This document shows positions 54,398 through 62,965 of a stretch of 64,000 nucleotides of DNA, one piece after another. How positions within the stretch are numbered: position 1 is the stretch's first letter; each line of letters begins with the position of its first letter. The notes under the pieces are model-generated. The model saw nothing but the letters and a program-made list of their open reading frames with translations, searched no databases and was not told where the DNA came from. The stretch is taken from the NCBI RefSeq assembly GCF_016863435.1, contig NZ_BOOW01000020.1:186001-250000 (forward strand), read 5' to 3'. A program made the position numbers and the translations under genes. Origin of the DNA: Sinosporangium siamense (lineage in GTDB: Bacteria; Actinomycetota; Actinomycetes; Streptosporangiales; Streptosporangiaceae).

Positions 54398-55201
54398 ATG
54401 TCCCAGATGACGACCGACAACTCGGTCAGGCGACAACGAGCACAACTCAAGGTACGTACGCTGCGCACCGACCGATGGTGGCTGGCTCCGGCCTTCACCT
54501 TCGCCGCGCTGGCGTTGTTCGTTGTGTACGGTTTTTGGGCGATCTTCGACCCCAGCTACTTCGTCGAACCCTACGTCGCGCCCTTCTCGTCGCCCTGCCT
54601 GGCCACGTCCTGCCCTGAAGGCGCACGCTTCCTGGGCTTCGCCCCCTTCGGCGACTGGTTCACGTTGCCGCCCGGCATCCTCATCCTCGGGCTGCCCGCC
54701 GGCTTCCGTCTCACCTGTTACTACTACCGCAAGTCGTACTACCGGTCGTTCTGGCTCTCGCCGCCCGCGTGCGCCGTGGCCGAGCCGCACAAGAAGTACT
54801 CCGGCGAGACGCGCTTCCCGCTGATCATCCAGAACGTCCACCGCTACTTCTTCTACGGCGCCATCGTCATCGGCGCCGTGCTGAGCTACGACGCGGTCAT
54901 CGCCTTCCGCGACAAGCACGGCGAGTGGGGTCACATGGGGCTCGGCACGCTGATCCTGGTGATCAACGCCGTGCTCATCGTGCTCTACACCCTGTCCTGC
55001 CACTCCTGCCGGCACATCACCGCCGGGCGGCTTAACCACTTCTCGCGCCATCCGCTGCGCTACAAGGCGTGGACCTGGGTGTCCAAGCTCAACGCCAAAC
55101 ACCAGCAACTGGCCTGGGTGTCGATGTTCTCCGTCATGATCGCCGACCTCTACGTGCGGCTCGTGGCCAAGGGCGTCATCACCGACATCCAATTCTTCTA
55201 A
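54398..55201 (+). CDS. Succinate dehydrogenase membrane anchor, Sdh1 (Rv0249c) type
   Basis: 267 residues from ATG 54398 (MSQMTTDNSV). About five membrane helices are present. Cys-containing loops SPCLATSCPEGARFLGFAP and LSCHSCRHITAGR and the run RFPLIIQNVHRYFFYGAIV resemble the M. tuberculosis Sdh1 anchor Rv0249c. It is followed at 28 bp by sdhA2. It is unrelated in sequence to the cytochrome b of operon 1, so the window encodes two different complexes. Confidence 0.82.
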   Translation: MSQMTTDNSVRRQRAQLKVRTLRTDRWWLAPAFTFAALALFVVYGFWAIFDPSYFVEPYVAPFSSPCLATSCPEGARFLGFAPFGDWFTLPPGILILGLPAGFRLTCYYYRKSYYRSFWLSPPACAVAEPHKKYSGETRFPLIIQNVHRYFFYGAIVIGAVLSYDAVIAFRDKHGEWGHMGLGTLILVINAVLIVLYTLSCHSCRHITAGRLNHFSRHPLRYKAWTWVSKLNAKHQQLAWVSMFSVMIADLYVRLVAKGVITDIQFF

Positions 55202-55229
55202 GCCGTCCACATAGGAACCCTGGATAGTC

Positions 55230-57128
55230 ATGGAAATCGAACGCCAACAATTCGACGTAGTCGTGATCGGCGCGGGCGGCGCCGGCCTCAGAGCCGCCAT
55301 CGAGGCGCGTCAGCAGGGCAAGCGCACCGCCATCCTGTGCAAGTCGCTGTTCGGCAAGGCCCACACGGTCATGGCCGAGGGCGGCGCGGCGGCCGCCATG
55401 GGCAACGTCAACAGCGACGACAACTGGAAGGTGCACTTCCGGGACACCATGCGCGGCGGCAAGTTCCTCAACAACTGGCGCATGGCCGAGCTGCACGCCA
55501 AGGAGTCACCCGACCGCGTGTGGGAGCTTGAGGCGTGGGGCGCGCTCTTCGACCGCACCAAAGACGGCAAGATCAGCCAGCGCAACTTCGGCGGCCACGA
55601 ATATCCCCGTCTGGCCCATGTCGGCGACCGCACCGGCCTGGAGCTGATCCGCACCCTCCAGCAGCGCGTGGTCGCGCTCCAGCAGGAGGACGCCGAGCGC
55701 ACGGGCGACCCCGAGGCCTATATCAAGGTCTTCGCGGAGTTCACCGTCACGCGGCTGCTGAAGGACGGCGACGCCATCGCGGGCGCCTTCGGCTACTGGC
55801 GGGAGAACGGCACCCTGGTCGTCTTCGAGGCCCCCGCCGTCGTGCTGGCCACCGGCGGCATCGGCAAGTCCTACGTGGTCACCTCCAACTCGTGGGAATA
55901 CACCGGTGACGGGCACGCGCTGGCGCTGCTGGCCGGAGCCAAGCTCATCAACATGGAGTTCATCCAGTTCCACCCCACCGGGATGGTCTGGCCCCCGTCC
56001 GTTCGCGGGATCCTCGTCACCGAGTCGGTGCGTGGAGACGGCGGGGTGCTGCGCAACTCCGAGGGCAAGCGCTTCATGTTCGACTACATCCCCGAGGTGT
56101 TCAAGGACAAATACGCGACCACCGAGGAGGAGGGCGACCGCTGGTATACCGACCAGGCCAACAACCGGCGCCCTCCGGAGCTGCTGCCTCGCGATGAGGT
56201 GGCGCGTGCCATCAACTCCGAGGTGAAGGCCGGCCGCGGATCCCCGCAGGGCGGGGTGTTCCTCGACGTCTCGACCCGGCTGCCCGCCGCCGAGATCGTC
56301 AGGCGGCTGCCGTCGATGCACCACCAGTTCAAGGAGCTGGCCGACGTCGACATCACCAAGGAGCCCATGCAGGTCGGCCCCACCTGCCACTACATCATGG
56401 GCGGCGTCGAGGTCGAGGCCGACACCGGGGCCGCCGCCGTCCCCGGCCTGTTCGCGGCGGGTGAGGTCTCCGGCGGCATGCACGGCTCCAACCGCCTCGG
56501 CGGCAACTCGCTGTCGGACCTGCTCGTCTTCGGCCGCCGCGCCGGAGCCGGAGCCGCGGCCTACGTCGACCGCCTGGCCACCCGGCCCAAGATCTCCGAC
56601 GAGGCGGTGGAGGCGGCCCGCCAGGAGGCCCTCGCGCCGCTGGAGCGCACCGGCGAGAACCCCTACGAGCTCCACCAGGAGCTCCAGCGCAGCATGAACG
56701 AGCTGGTCGGCATCATCCGGACCTCCCGCGAGGTCTCCGAGGCGCTCGGCGTGGTCGGGAAGCTCCGCGCCCGGGCCAAGAACGTCGGCGCGGCCGGCGG
56801 ACGGATCTACAACCCCGGCTGGCACCTCGCCCTCGACCTGCGCAACATGCTGCTCGTGTCCGAGTGCGTCGCCCGCGCCGCCCTCATCCGCGAGGAGAGC
56901 CGGGGCGGCCACACCCGCGACGACTTCCCGGTGATGTCGCCGGACTGGCGGCGTAAGCTGCTCGTCTGCTCGGCGTCGGAGGACGGCCAGGACGTCACCG
57001 TCGAGGAGCAGGTTCAGCCGGCCATGCGCGACGACCTCATCGTGCTGTTCGACCGGGACGAGCTGAAGAAGTATCTGACCGAGGAAGAGCTGGCCGACTT
57101 CGACGCGGTGGCCAAGGAGGCGTCATGA
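55230..57128 (+). CDS. sdhA: Succinate dehydrogenase flavoprotein, Sdh1 type (operon 2)
   Basis: 632 residues. The FAD motif VVVIGAGGAGLRAAIEA, flavin-linked His KAHTVMAEGGAAAAMG, HPTGMVWPPS and RGDGGVLRN, and a C-terminal HGSNRLGGNSLSDLLVFG are present. It is only distantly similar to the sdhA of operon 1 and is of the Rv0248c type. It starts at ATG 55230 and overlaps sdhB2 by 4 bp. Sdh1-type complexes are reported as aerobic, growth-linked dehydrogenases in mycobacteria. Confidence 0.93.
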   Translation: MEIERQQFDVVVIGAGGAGLRAAIEARQQGKRTAILCKSLFGKAHTVMAEGGAAAAMGNVNSDDNWKVHFRDTMRGGKFLNNWRMAELHAKESPDRVWELEAWGALFDRTKDGKISQRNFGGHEYPRLAHVGDRTGLELIRTLQQRVVALQQEDAERTGDPEAYIKVFAEFTVTRLLKDGDAIAGAFGYWRENGTLVVFEAPAVVLATGGIGKSYVVTSNSWEYTGDGHALALLAGAKLINMEFIQFHPTGMVWPPSVRGILVTESVRGDGGVLRNSEGKRFMFDYIPEVFKDKYATTEEEGDRWYTDQANNRRPPELLPRDEVARAINSEVKAGRGSPQGGVFLDVSTRLPAAEIVRRLPSMHHQFKELADVDITKEPMQVGPTCHYIMGGVEVEADTGAAAVPGLFAAGEVSGGMHGSNRLGGNSLSDLLVFGRRAGAGAAAYVDRLATRPKISDEAVEAARQEALAPLERTGENPYELHQELQRSMNELVGIIRTSREVSEALGVVGKLRARAKNVGAAGGRIYNPGWHLALDLRNMLLVSECVARAALIREESRGGHTRDDFPVMSPDWRRKLLVCSASEDGQDVTVEEQVQPAMRDDLIVLFDRDELKKYLTEEELADFDAVAKEAS

Positions 57129-57889
57129 GTTACAAGGCGAAATTCCGCGTCTGGCGCGGCGAAAGCGGCGAGGGCAAACTGGAGGACTTCACCGTCGAGG
57201 TGAACGAGGGTGAGGTCGTGCTCGACATCATCCACAGGCTCCAGGCCACCCAGGCGCCCGACCTCGCCGTCCGATGGAACTGCAAGGCCGGCAAGTGCGG
57301 CTCGTGTTCGGTCGAGATCAACGGCAAGCCGCGCCTCAGTTGCATGACCCGGATGTCGACCTTCAGCGAGGACGAGGTCATCACGGTCACGCCGATGCGC
57401 ACCTTCCCCGTCATCAAGGACCTCGTCACCGACGTTTCCTTCAACTACGAGAAGGCGCGGCAGATCCCCTCCTTCACGCCGCCCAAGGACGTGAAGCCCG
57501 GGGAATACCGCATGCAGCAGATCGACGTAGAGCGGTCCCAGGAGTTCCGCAAGTGCATCGAGTGCTTCATGTGCAACAACGTCTGCCACGTCATCCGTGA
57601 CCACGACGAGAACAAGCAGTCGTTCGCCGGGCCGCGTTTCCTCATGCGGATCGCCGAGCTCGACATGCACCCCTACGACGTGGCCGACCGCAAGGACATG
57701 GCGCAGGAGGACCACGGTCTCGGTTACTGCAACATCACCAAGTGCTGCACCGAGGTCTGCCCAGAGCACATCAAGATCACCGACAACGCGTTGATCCCGA
57801 TGAAGGAGCGGGTCGTCGACCGCAAATACGACCCGCTGGTGTGGCTGGGTAACAAGATCTTCAAGCGCTCGTCGAGCAAGACGGGCTGA
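57125..57889 (+). CDS. sdhB: Succinate dehydrogenase iron-sulfur subunit, Sdh1 type (operon 2)
   Basis: 254 residues. The 2Fe-2S site is CKAGKCGSCSVEI with a later Cys in LSCMTRM. The further clusters lie at CIECFMCNNVCH and CNITKCCTEVCPEH. It overlaps sdhA2 by 4 bp and ends the operon, followed by two hairpins. It is of the Rv0247c type and differs in Cys spacing from the operon 1 subunit. Confidence 0.93.
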   Translation: MSYKAKFRVWRGESGEGKLEDFTVEVNEGEVVLDIIHRLQATQAPDLAVRWNCKAGKCGSCSVEINGKPRLSCMTRMSTFSEDEVITVTPMRTFPVIKDLVTDVSFNYEKARQIPSFTPPKDVKPGEYRMQQIDVERSQEFRKCIECFMCNNVCHVIRDHDENKQSFAGPRFLMRIAELDMHPYDVADRKDMAQEDHGLGYCNITKCCTEVCPEHIKITDNALIPMKERVVDRKYDPLVWLGNKIFKRSSSKTG

Positions 57890-57903
57890 GCCTCACGTTC
57901 CAG

Positions 57904-57927
57904 CACGGGCCGGGATCCCGGCCCGTG
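57904..57927 (+). terminator. Perfect 24-bp palindrome terminator after sdh operon 2
   Basis: CACGGGCCGGGA pairs with TCCCGGCCCGTG without mismatch, 14 bp after the sdhB stop. Confidence 0.85.
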
Positions 57928-57936
57928 GTGACATGA

Positions 57937-57970
57937 GTACGGCGGAGCCCGGACGTGGACTCCGCCGTAC
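57937..57970 (-). terminator. 11-bp hairpin after the Pro-rich surface protein gene
   Basis: GTACGGCGGAG (57937-57947) pairs with CTCCGCCGTAC (57960-57970), 10 bp beyond the minus-strand stop at 57981. Confidence 0.8.
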
Positions 57971-57980
57971 TAGGGGCGTA

Positions 57981-59186
57981 CTACTTCTTGCCCTTCGGGT
58001 CCTTCGGGTCCTTCTTGCCGAAGCCGAAGCGGCGGCGCTTCTCCTCCACCGTGGGGTGGACCGCTGTGGTGTCGTCGTCCACCGGAGGGGCCGGGCTCTT
58101 CGCCGGCGGCTCAGTTGTGCCCACAGGCGGCTGGGGAACGGTCTGCGGGGCCGGCGGTGGCTGGACGCCCGGGAAGGTGGGGGCGGCGGTCTGCGGGGCG
58201 CCGGGGTGGACGACAGGGGTGCCGGTGGTGGCGTCGTAGGCCTGGCCGGTGGCGGGGTCGATCAGATAGCCGGTCGACGGGTCGTACATCATGCCGTGCC
58301 CCTGCCTGCCCGGATCCCCGGGATAGACGCCGGGCTGGGGATAGGCCGGGTAAGCCTGGACCGGGACGAAGCTAATGATCGGGGCATATGCCGGACCGCC
58401 CTGGTAGGCGGAGGTCGCATAACCCGGACCCGCCGGATAGGACGGATAGCCGCCCATGGGCGGAACGGGCCTGCGCGGACCCACCTTGCGGACCGCCGCG
58501 GCGTGCGCCATGCGGCGAAGATGCCCCTCGAAGATGAGCACACCGAACAACGCGAGCAACACCAGGATCAGCGCGGGGATGCCCAGCATGCGGCTGAGCC
58601 TCGTCTGGTTGTATTCCGGCGACGCCTCGCGCAATTCCATCTGCACCGACTCGTCGGACGCCTCCTCCATGCCCTGGAATGTGTCCGTTGGAGTCGTCGT
58701 CGGGGCGGCGCTCGGGTCGCCCGCCGTGGGGAACGCCAACTGCGGGGCGGAGTCCTCCGGGGTCGCGGACGGAGTCGTGACAGGCGGAGGCTGGATCTGC
58801 TGCTGCGGCGGCTGCGGGGCCGGTGCCTGCGGCGTGGCACTCGTCTGCGGCGTGGGTGCCGTGCTCGGAGCGGTCGTCCGCGGACGCTTGGGCGTGGCGG
58901 TGATGGTCTTCGTCACCGTGGCGGTCGCGGTGCCGGTCGGTTCCTCCGGGGGCTGGCCCGGGGTGCGGGTGACGGTGACGGTCTCCACGGGCTCCGGATC
59001 ACCGCTGGCACCGGGGTCGCCGCTGGCGCCGGGTTCACCCCCCGGGATCTCTGACGCCTGCACCGACGCGGCGGCGAGGCTCGTGTCCCCACTCATCAGC
59101 GGCGCGGCCGCGAGCGTCACAAGACCGGCGAGGCCCAGGGACAAGGCCGCCGCCGATATGGCCCTGGATCGTGCGAGTGCCGCCAC
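57981..59186 (-). CDS. Secreted/single-pass Pro-Thr-rich protein with cytoplasmic tyrosine-rich tail
   Basis: 401 residues. The order is signal peptide (1-33), a long Thr/Pro/Ala region with TVTVTRTPG and TATATVTKTITATPK, a membrane helix near 215-235 (IPALILVLLALFGVLIFEG), and a Pro/Gly/Tyr-rich tail ending in Lys-rich KKDPKDPKGKK. There is no enzyme motif. The outer part looks like a cell-wall-spanning stalk. It shares the TVTATP style with the protein at 40568. The function is unknown. Confidence 0.65.
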   Translation of the reverse strand: MAALARSRAISAAALSLGLAGLVTLAAAPLMSGDTSLAAASVQASEIPGGEPGASGDPGASGDPEPVETVTVTRTPGQPPEEPTGTATATVTKTITATPKRPRTTAPSTAPTPQTSATPQAPAPQPPQQQIQPPPVTTPSATPEDSAPQLAFPTAGDPSAAPTTTPTDTFQGMEEASDESVQMELREASPEYNQTRLSRMLGIPALILVLLALFGVLIFEGHLRRMAHAAAVRKVGPRRPVPPMGGYPSYPAGPGYATSAYQGGPAYAPIISFVPVQAYPAYPQPGVYPGDPGRQGHGMMYDPSTGYLIDPATGQAYDATTGTPVVHPGAPQTAAPTFPGVQPPPAPQTVPQPPVGTTEPPAKSPAPPVDDDTTAVHPTVEEKRRRFGFGKKDPKDPKGKK

Positions 59187-59337
59187 CGGTGCCCTCCGCG
59201 ATATCCCCGTGGTAAGTCAGAGGAAATTCTATGCGGGCAAAAGTAACAGTAAACCCCTGTATTCACTACACCAGGCGTTTCATCGGCTGATTGTGACGTG
59301 ACAACGCGAACTTTGTGCAGGTGGCTGACGCTTCGGG

Positions 59338-60684
59338 TCAGATCCTGGTCAATGTATGACGTCGTCGAATCACACTCTGCGCCCACAGAAGCCCGGTCAA
59401 CCCGCCGACCGCCCCCACCGCGAACAACCACCCCACCACACCAGTCAACGGCCTCTCCGGCTCTGCTCTGACCTGCCTCTTCCCGATCGCGACCGCCCTC
59501 GGCCAGGGCGCCCCCAGCGGCTCCCGGCCGGACACACCGAGATCCGGCCCCGGAGTGGCCTCCGGCAACCGCACCGCGGGCTCCCCGAAACCCAACATGC
59601 CGGCCATGCCTTCGGGACTCAGCCCCGCCCCGATATCTGCCCCCGGCGGAACGGCACCCGGCACTTGTGCACCCGGAGGCAGAGCACCCGGCACCTGCGC
59701 GGCGGGAGCCGGAGCCGCCGCATTGGGTGCCGCCGCATTAGGTGGCGCCGGGTTAGGTGGCGCCGGGTTAGGTGCCACTGGCTTAGGTGCCGCTGCATTG
59801 GACGCCGCATCAGGTACGGCATGAGCCCGATCGGCCGGCCGGCTGTCTCGCGTGGCCCCGATCTCGCCTCCCGGCCTCACCCCTGCCTGGCCGCTCGCAC
59901 TCCCCGCCCCCGGCGTGGACCCCACATGACCCGGCACACCCCCCGCAACACCCGGAGCGATCACCACCCCCGCCGAACCCGGCCGCACTCCCCCGCCGAC
60001 CCCCGCACCGGCGGAGCCCCCGACGCCCTCGCCGCCGACCCCGAACCCGAGAGCCGCTCCAGATCCCGCCTCCCCAGCCGGCCCCACCGATCCGCCCGGC
60101 TCCCGCGCACTCCCCTGCGGACCGTTCCCCGGCGGCCCGGCCGAGGCGTCCACCGCGGTGGGCCGAGGTGCCGCGCCCACCTGCCGCTCCACACCCGGGC
60201 GAAGCCCGGCGGCCGCCTGCGGCACACGCGCCCCGCTCGCGGTCAGGTCCGCGCCGGCTCCCGCCGGATCGACCGGCTCGGAGCCCCCCGCCCGGCCACC
60301 CGAACTCGTCCCGCCGTGCACCCGGCGCGCGCCCGCAGCGCCCCCGAGGTCGCCGACGACCGGCGAGCACCACCCGGCGACACCCTCCGAGACCCTCCGC
60401 TCACGCCTCGGCACCCACGCACACCCGGGTTCCCCCGAACGGGCCTCCCGTGAAGGCACGCCGGCAGGAAGCTCACCTGCAGAAGAGCCCGTGGCGGAAG
60501 GCACCGGAGAGCCCAGCCCCGAAAAGGCCGAAGACGCCGGAGCGCCATACACAAACACCCCCGGTGTCGGCTCCGCCCCCGCGTTCGCCACGGCGTGGAC
60601 CGCACCACCTCCCGAGGTGAGGGTCAGCACGCCGACGCCACACACCGATGCCAGCCGGGCGCGAGCCCACCAGTCGGTCACCAC
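59338..60684 (-). CDS. Gly/Ala/Pro-rich surface protein with C-terminal membrane anchor
   Basis: 448 residues. A signal peptide (about 1-36) is followed by a low-complexity Gly/Ala/Pro body. Tandem NPAPP/NAAAP repeats come from 15-bp DNA units (59715-59810), then a small conserved-looking stretch (SPEGMAGMLGFGEPAVRLPE) and a C-terminal helix (GWLFAVGAVGGLTGLLWA) with a basic end. The anchor resembles a sorting-type tail but has no LPxTG. The composition is unlike an enzyme. It is the likely next gene in a surface-protein pair. Confidence 0.6.
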   Translation of the reverse strand: MVTDWWARARLASVCGVGVLTLTSGGGAVHAVANAGAEPTPGVFVYGAPASSAFSGLGSPVPSATGSSAGELPAGVPSREARSGEPGCAWVPRRERRVSEGVAGWCSPVVGDLGGAAGARRVHGGTSSGGRAGGSEPVDPAGAGADLTASGARVPQAAAGLRPGVERQVGAAPRPTAVDASAGPPGNGPQGSAREPGGSVGPAGEAGSGAALGFGVGGEGVGGSAGAGVGGGVRPGSAGVVIAPGVAGGVPGHVGSTPGAGSASGQAGVRPGGEIGATRDSRPADRAHAVPDAASNAAAPKPVAPNPAPPNPAPPNAAAPNAAAPAPAAQVPGALPPGAQVPGAVPPGADIGAGLSPEGMAGMLGFGEPAVRLPEATPGPDLGVSGREPLGAPWPRAVAIGKRQVRAEPERPLTGVVGWLFAVGAVGGLTGLLWAQSVIRRRHTLTRI

Positions 60685-60734
60685 GCTTCTCCGTTCCCCC
60701 GATACGGACTCGCGTCAACAACTGTCAGTAATCG

Positions 60735-61151
60735 TTATGTCACCCCACGACGGGAATAACCCTCGCGGAGGAAATCTTCCACAGCCCGCACAATGGGCAG
60801 GTCGGCCGGCAACCACGGCACGCCGTACAGCTCGTCCGCCGTGAGCCAGCGAAGGTCGAGGTGCTCCTTAGCCTCCGGCACCCCCGAGACGATCTCGGCC
60901 AGCCACACCCGCATGATGTAGCCCTTGCCGAGAGGCCAGTCGCCGCCGACGCGGCGGCCGAGGCGGACGTGCACGCCGAGCTCCTCGACGCACTCGCGCA
61001 CGAGCGCGTCGGCCTCGTGCTCGCCGGGGTCGACCTTGCCGCCGGGGAACTCCCACCCGCCCGCCAGCTCGGGCGGCTCGGCCCGCTGGGCGGCGAGCAG
61101 GCGTCCGTCCTCGACGATGGCGGCTCCGACCACGAGCACGTCGGTGAGCAT
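60735..61151 (-). CDS. Nudix hydrolase, MutT/8-oxo-dGTP diphosphatase type
   Basis: 138 residues with a complete Nudix box: Gly38, Glu44, Arg52-Glu53, Glu56-Glu57 and Gly59. The upstream GGWEFPGGK and the short length fit the MutT subgroup that cleans oxidised nucleotides. It starts MLTDVLVVGAAIVEDG. It lies downstream of a hairpin that separates it from the secretion-like cluster. Confidence 0.85.
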   Translation of the reverse strand: MLTDVLVVGAAIVEDGRLLAAQRAEPPELAGGWEFPGGKVDPGEHEADALVRECVEELGVHVRLGRRVGGDWPLGKGYIMRVWLAEIVSGVPEAKEHLDLRWLTADELYGVPWLPADLPIVRAVEDFLREGYSRRGVT

Positions 61152-61175
61152 GGAGCATCCTCCCCCGGAATTGGC

Positions 61176-61203
61176 GCGAGCGGCGTCTAAGCGCGCCGCT
61201 CGC
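61176..61203 (-). terminator. 10-bp hairpin after the secretion-like cluster
   Basis: GCGAGCGGCG (61176-61185) pairs with CGCCGCTCGC (61194-61203), 23 bp after the stop at 61227 on the minus strand. Confidence 0.75.
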
Positions 61204-61226
61204 GGCCGACCTTGCGCCCGATTGTG

Positions 61227-62312
61227 TCAGCCCTGCTGGATCCGTTTGAGCTGCTCCACAACATCGGGGTGAGCGAGCGGCCGGGTGTAGCCCATAATCT
61301 TGGCCCTATTCCTGTATGTCGTCACCTTGATGGGGCCACACAGGGTGCACCGCGCCTCAATCATTTTGCCGGGCGAGACGACCATTCCCACATGGCCGGG
61401 ATTGTTTGGCCCGGTGCCCGGCCCGGCGTCGAAGAACACCAGGTCTCCCGGCTGTTCCGCACCGGCCTCAACACGTATGCCGAAAGGCCACTGCACAAAA
61501 GTCGTGCGCGGGATCGACAACCCCGCCTGCCGGTAGGCCATGTAGATGATGCCCGAGCAGTCGTAGCCGTCCGGCCCGGTGCCGCCCCAGATGTACGGCT
61601 TGCCGCGCTGAGCCAGCGCGTAGTCGAGGATCTTGCGGACCACGTCGTTCGGCGCCGCCGCCACCAGCGGGTCGTCGCAGCTCTCGTCGGCCTCGGGCGG
61701 CGTCTTGATCTGCCCGTCCTTCGCGTAACGCTTGGCGATCTCCAGCACTTGGTCGACGTACCACCAGGCCCGGTTGTAGACGAACAGGGCCCGCCGCACA
61801 TTCTCCGGAGCGCCGTTGCGCTTGAGCATCTTGGCCGCGCCGAGGATCGCGTCCGCCGGGTTGTAGACGTCGGCCCACCCGTCGCCGTCGCCGTCGGAGG
61901 CGTAGCCGTTGAAGGTCGACGGAATCTTGATCTTGGACTTGCCGCCCCACGTGCTGATGAGGAACTGCATGGGACCGGCGGCCCCGGCGTAGTTCGTGCC
62001 GCTGCTCACGCCTCTCAGCGTGGAGCGCCCGTGGTCGGTCTCACGTTTGCCCACCGCGGCCAGCACATTCCACGGCACACCGATGTCCTTGCCGTGCTTG
62101 CGGTAGAGCTCCATGTAGTCCGAGGGGATGTCGGTCCCCGCCGCCTCCGACTCGTCGTCGCCGGGGTTCAGGTCGACCTCGCCGCAGTCGGGCCCGGAGG
62201 TGGTGTTGAAGAAGGAAGGCACGGTGATCATGATCATCGGGGCGACGATCACGGTCAGCAGAAGCAACCCGGCCAGGCCCACGAGGAGGGCGATGCGCAC
62301 CCGGGGGGTCAA
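61227..62312 (-). CDS. Bifunctional lytic transglycosylase/C40 (NlpC/P60) peptidase
   Basis: About 361 residues from TTG 62312 (or GTG 62300). A membrane helix LLVGLAGLLLLTVIVAP is followed by a lysozyme-like domain (VGKRETDHGRS with the probable catalytic Glu; AGAAGPMQFLISTWGG). An NlpC/P60 domain then has Cys in GYDCSG and His in GHVGM. Such two-domain hydrolases open peptidoglycan for type IV secretion machines in Gram-positives (VirB1-like role). It overlaps the upstream VirB8-like gene by 4 bp. Confidence 0.82.
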   Translation of the reverse strand: MTPRVRIALLVGLAGLLLLTVIVAPMIMITVPSFFNTTSGPDCGEVDLNPGDDESEAAGTDIPSDYMELYRKHGKDIGVPWNVLAAVGKRETDHGRSTLRGVSSGTNYAGAAGPMQFLISTWGGKSKIKIPSTFNGYASDGDGDGWADVYNPADAILGAAKMLKRNGAPENVRRALFVYNRAWWYVDQVLEIAKRYAKDGQIKTPPEADESCDDPLVAAAPNDVVRKILDYALAQRGKPYIWGGTGPDGYDCSGIIYMAYRQAGLSIPRTTFVQWPFGIRVEAGAEQPGDLVFFDAGPGTGPNNPGHVGMVVSPGKMIEARCTLCGPIKVTTYRNRAKIMGYTRPLAHPDVVEQLKRIQQG

Positions 62313-62962
62313 TGCTCGTTGTCTCCCTCCTGGCCGTCGCCTGCGGGTTGCAGGTCGAAGACCCGCCATTCGGCGCCGACCTGGGTCAGCGTCACGGCGT
62401 ATTCCTCCGCCCGGTCGGCGGGGCCGTTCTTGCTCTCGATGTTCTGCATGCTGCGCACCACGAGGATCACCGAGGTGCGGTCGACCTTGCGGATCTCCTT
62501 GAGCTTCGCGTCGGCCTTGGCCACGATCTGGTCGGCGCGGTCACGCTCGACGGTGCCCGGCGCGGTGATGGTGCGGGTGAGCAGGCCGCCCAGCTCACCC
62601 GTGGCGTAGGCGGACACGCGGCGGGCCCGCGCCACCGGGTCCTCGTCGTGCTTGTAGGTGCCGTGCTCCTCAACGAAACGTTCGGCCACATCGGCCGCGG
62701 CGGCCAGCTCCTCCTTGCTCATCGGCAGATAGGAGTAGATGTCGAACGGCGCGAGGCTTCCCGTCGGGCGGGGCACGGGCGGCAGCGCGCCCGTGCCCTC
62801 CTCACGCCTGTCGCTTTCGCCGTCGGCCTGGCTCGCACCGACGGGCTCCGCCGTGCCTCCCTCGTCGCTCGGGCCGAGCGTCAGGAAGATGCCCACCGCC
62901 GCGAGCACCGCGACCAGTCCGGCGAACGCGAGCCCCCTGCGCCCGCCACCTACCTGTGACAC
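62309..62962 (-). CDS. VirB8/TcpC-like single-pass membrane protein
   Basis: 217 residues: short cytoplasmic start, one membrane helix (FAGLVAVLAAVGIFLTL), an acidic linker and an extracellular domain with alternating strands (SVILVVRSMQNIE; YAVTLTQVGAEWRVFDLQPA). This resembles the TcpC/VirB8 (NTF2-like) domain of conjugation systems. The place between a cell-wall hydrolase and a Gly-rich membrane protein supports that reading. Direct motif support is weak. Confidence 0.45.
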   Translation of the reverse strand: MSQVGGGRRGLAFAGLVAVLAAVGIFLTLGPSDEGGTAEPVGASQADGESDRREEGTGALPPVPRPTGSLAPFDIYSYLPMSKEELAAAADVAERFVEEHGTYKHDEDPVARARRVSAYATGELGGLLTRTITAPGTVERDRADQIVAKADAKLKEIRKVDRTSVILVVRSMQNIESKNGPADRAEEYAVTLTQVGAEWRVFDLQPAGDGQEGDNEH

Positions 62963-62965
62963 GTA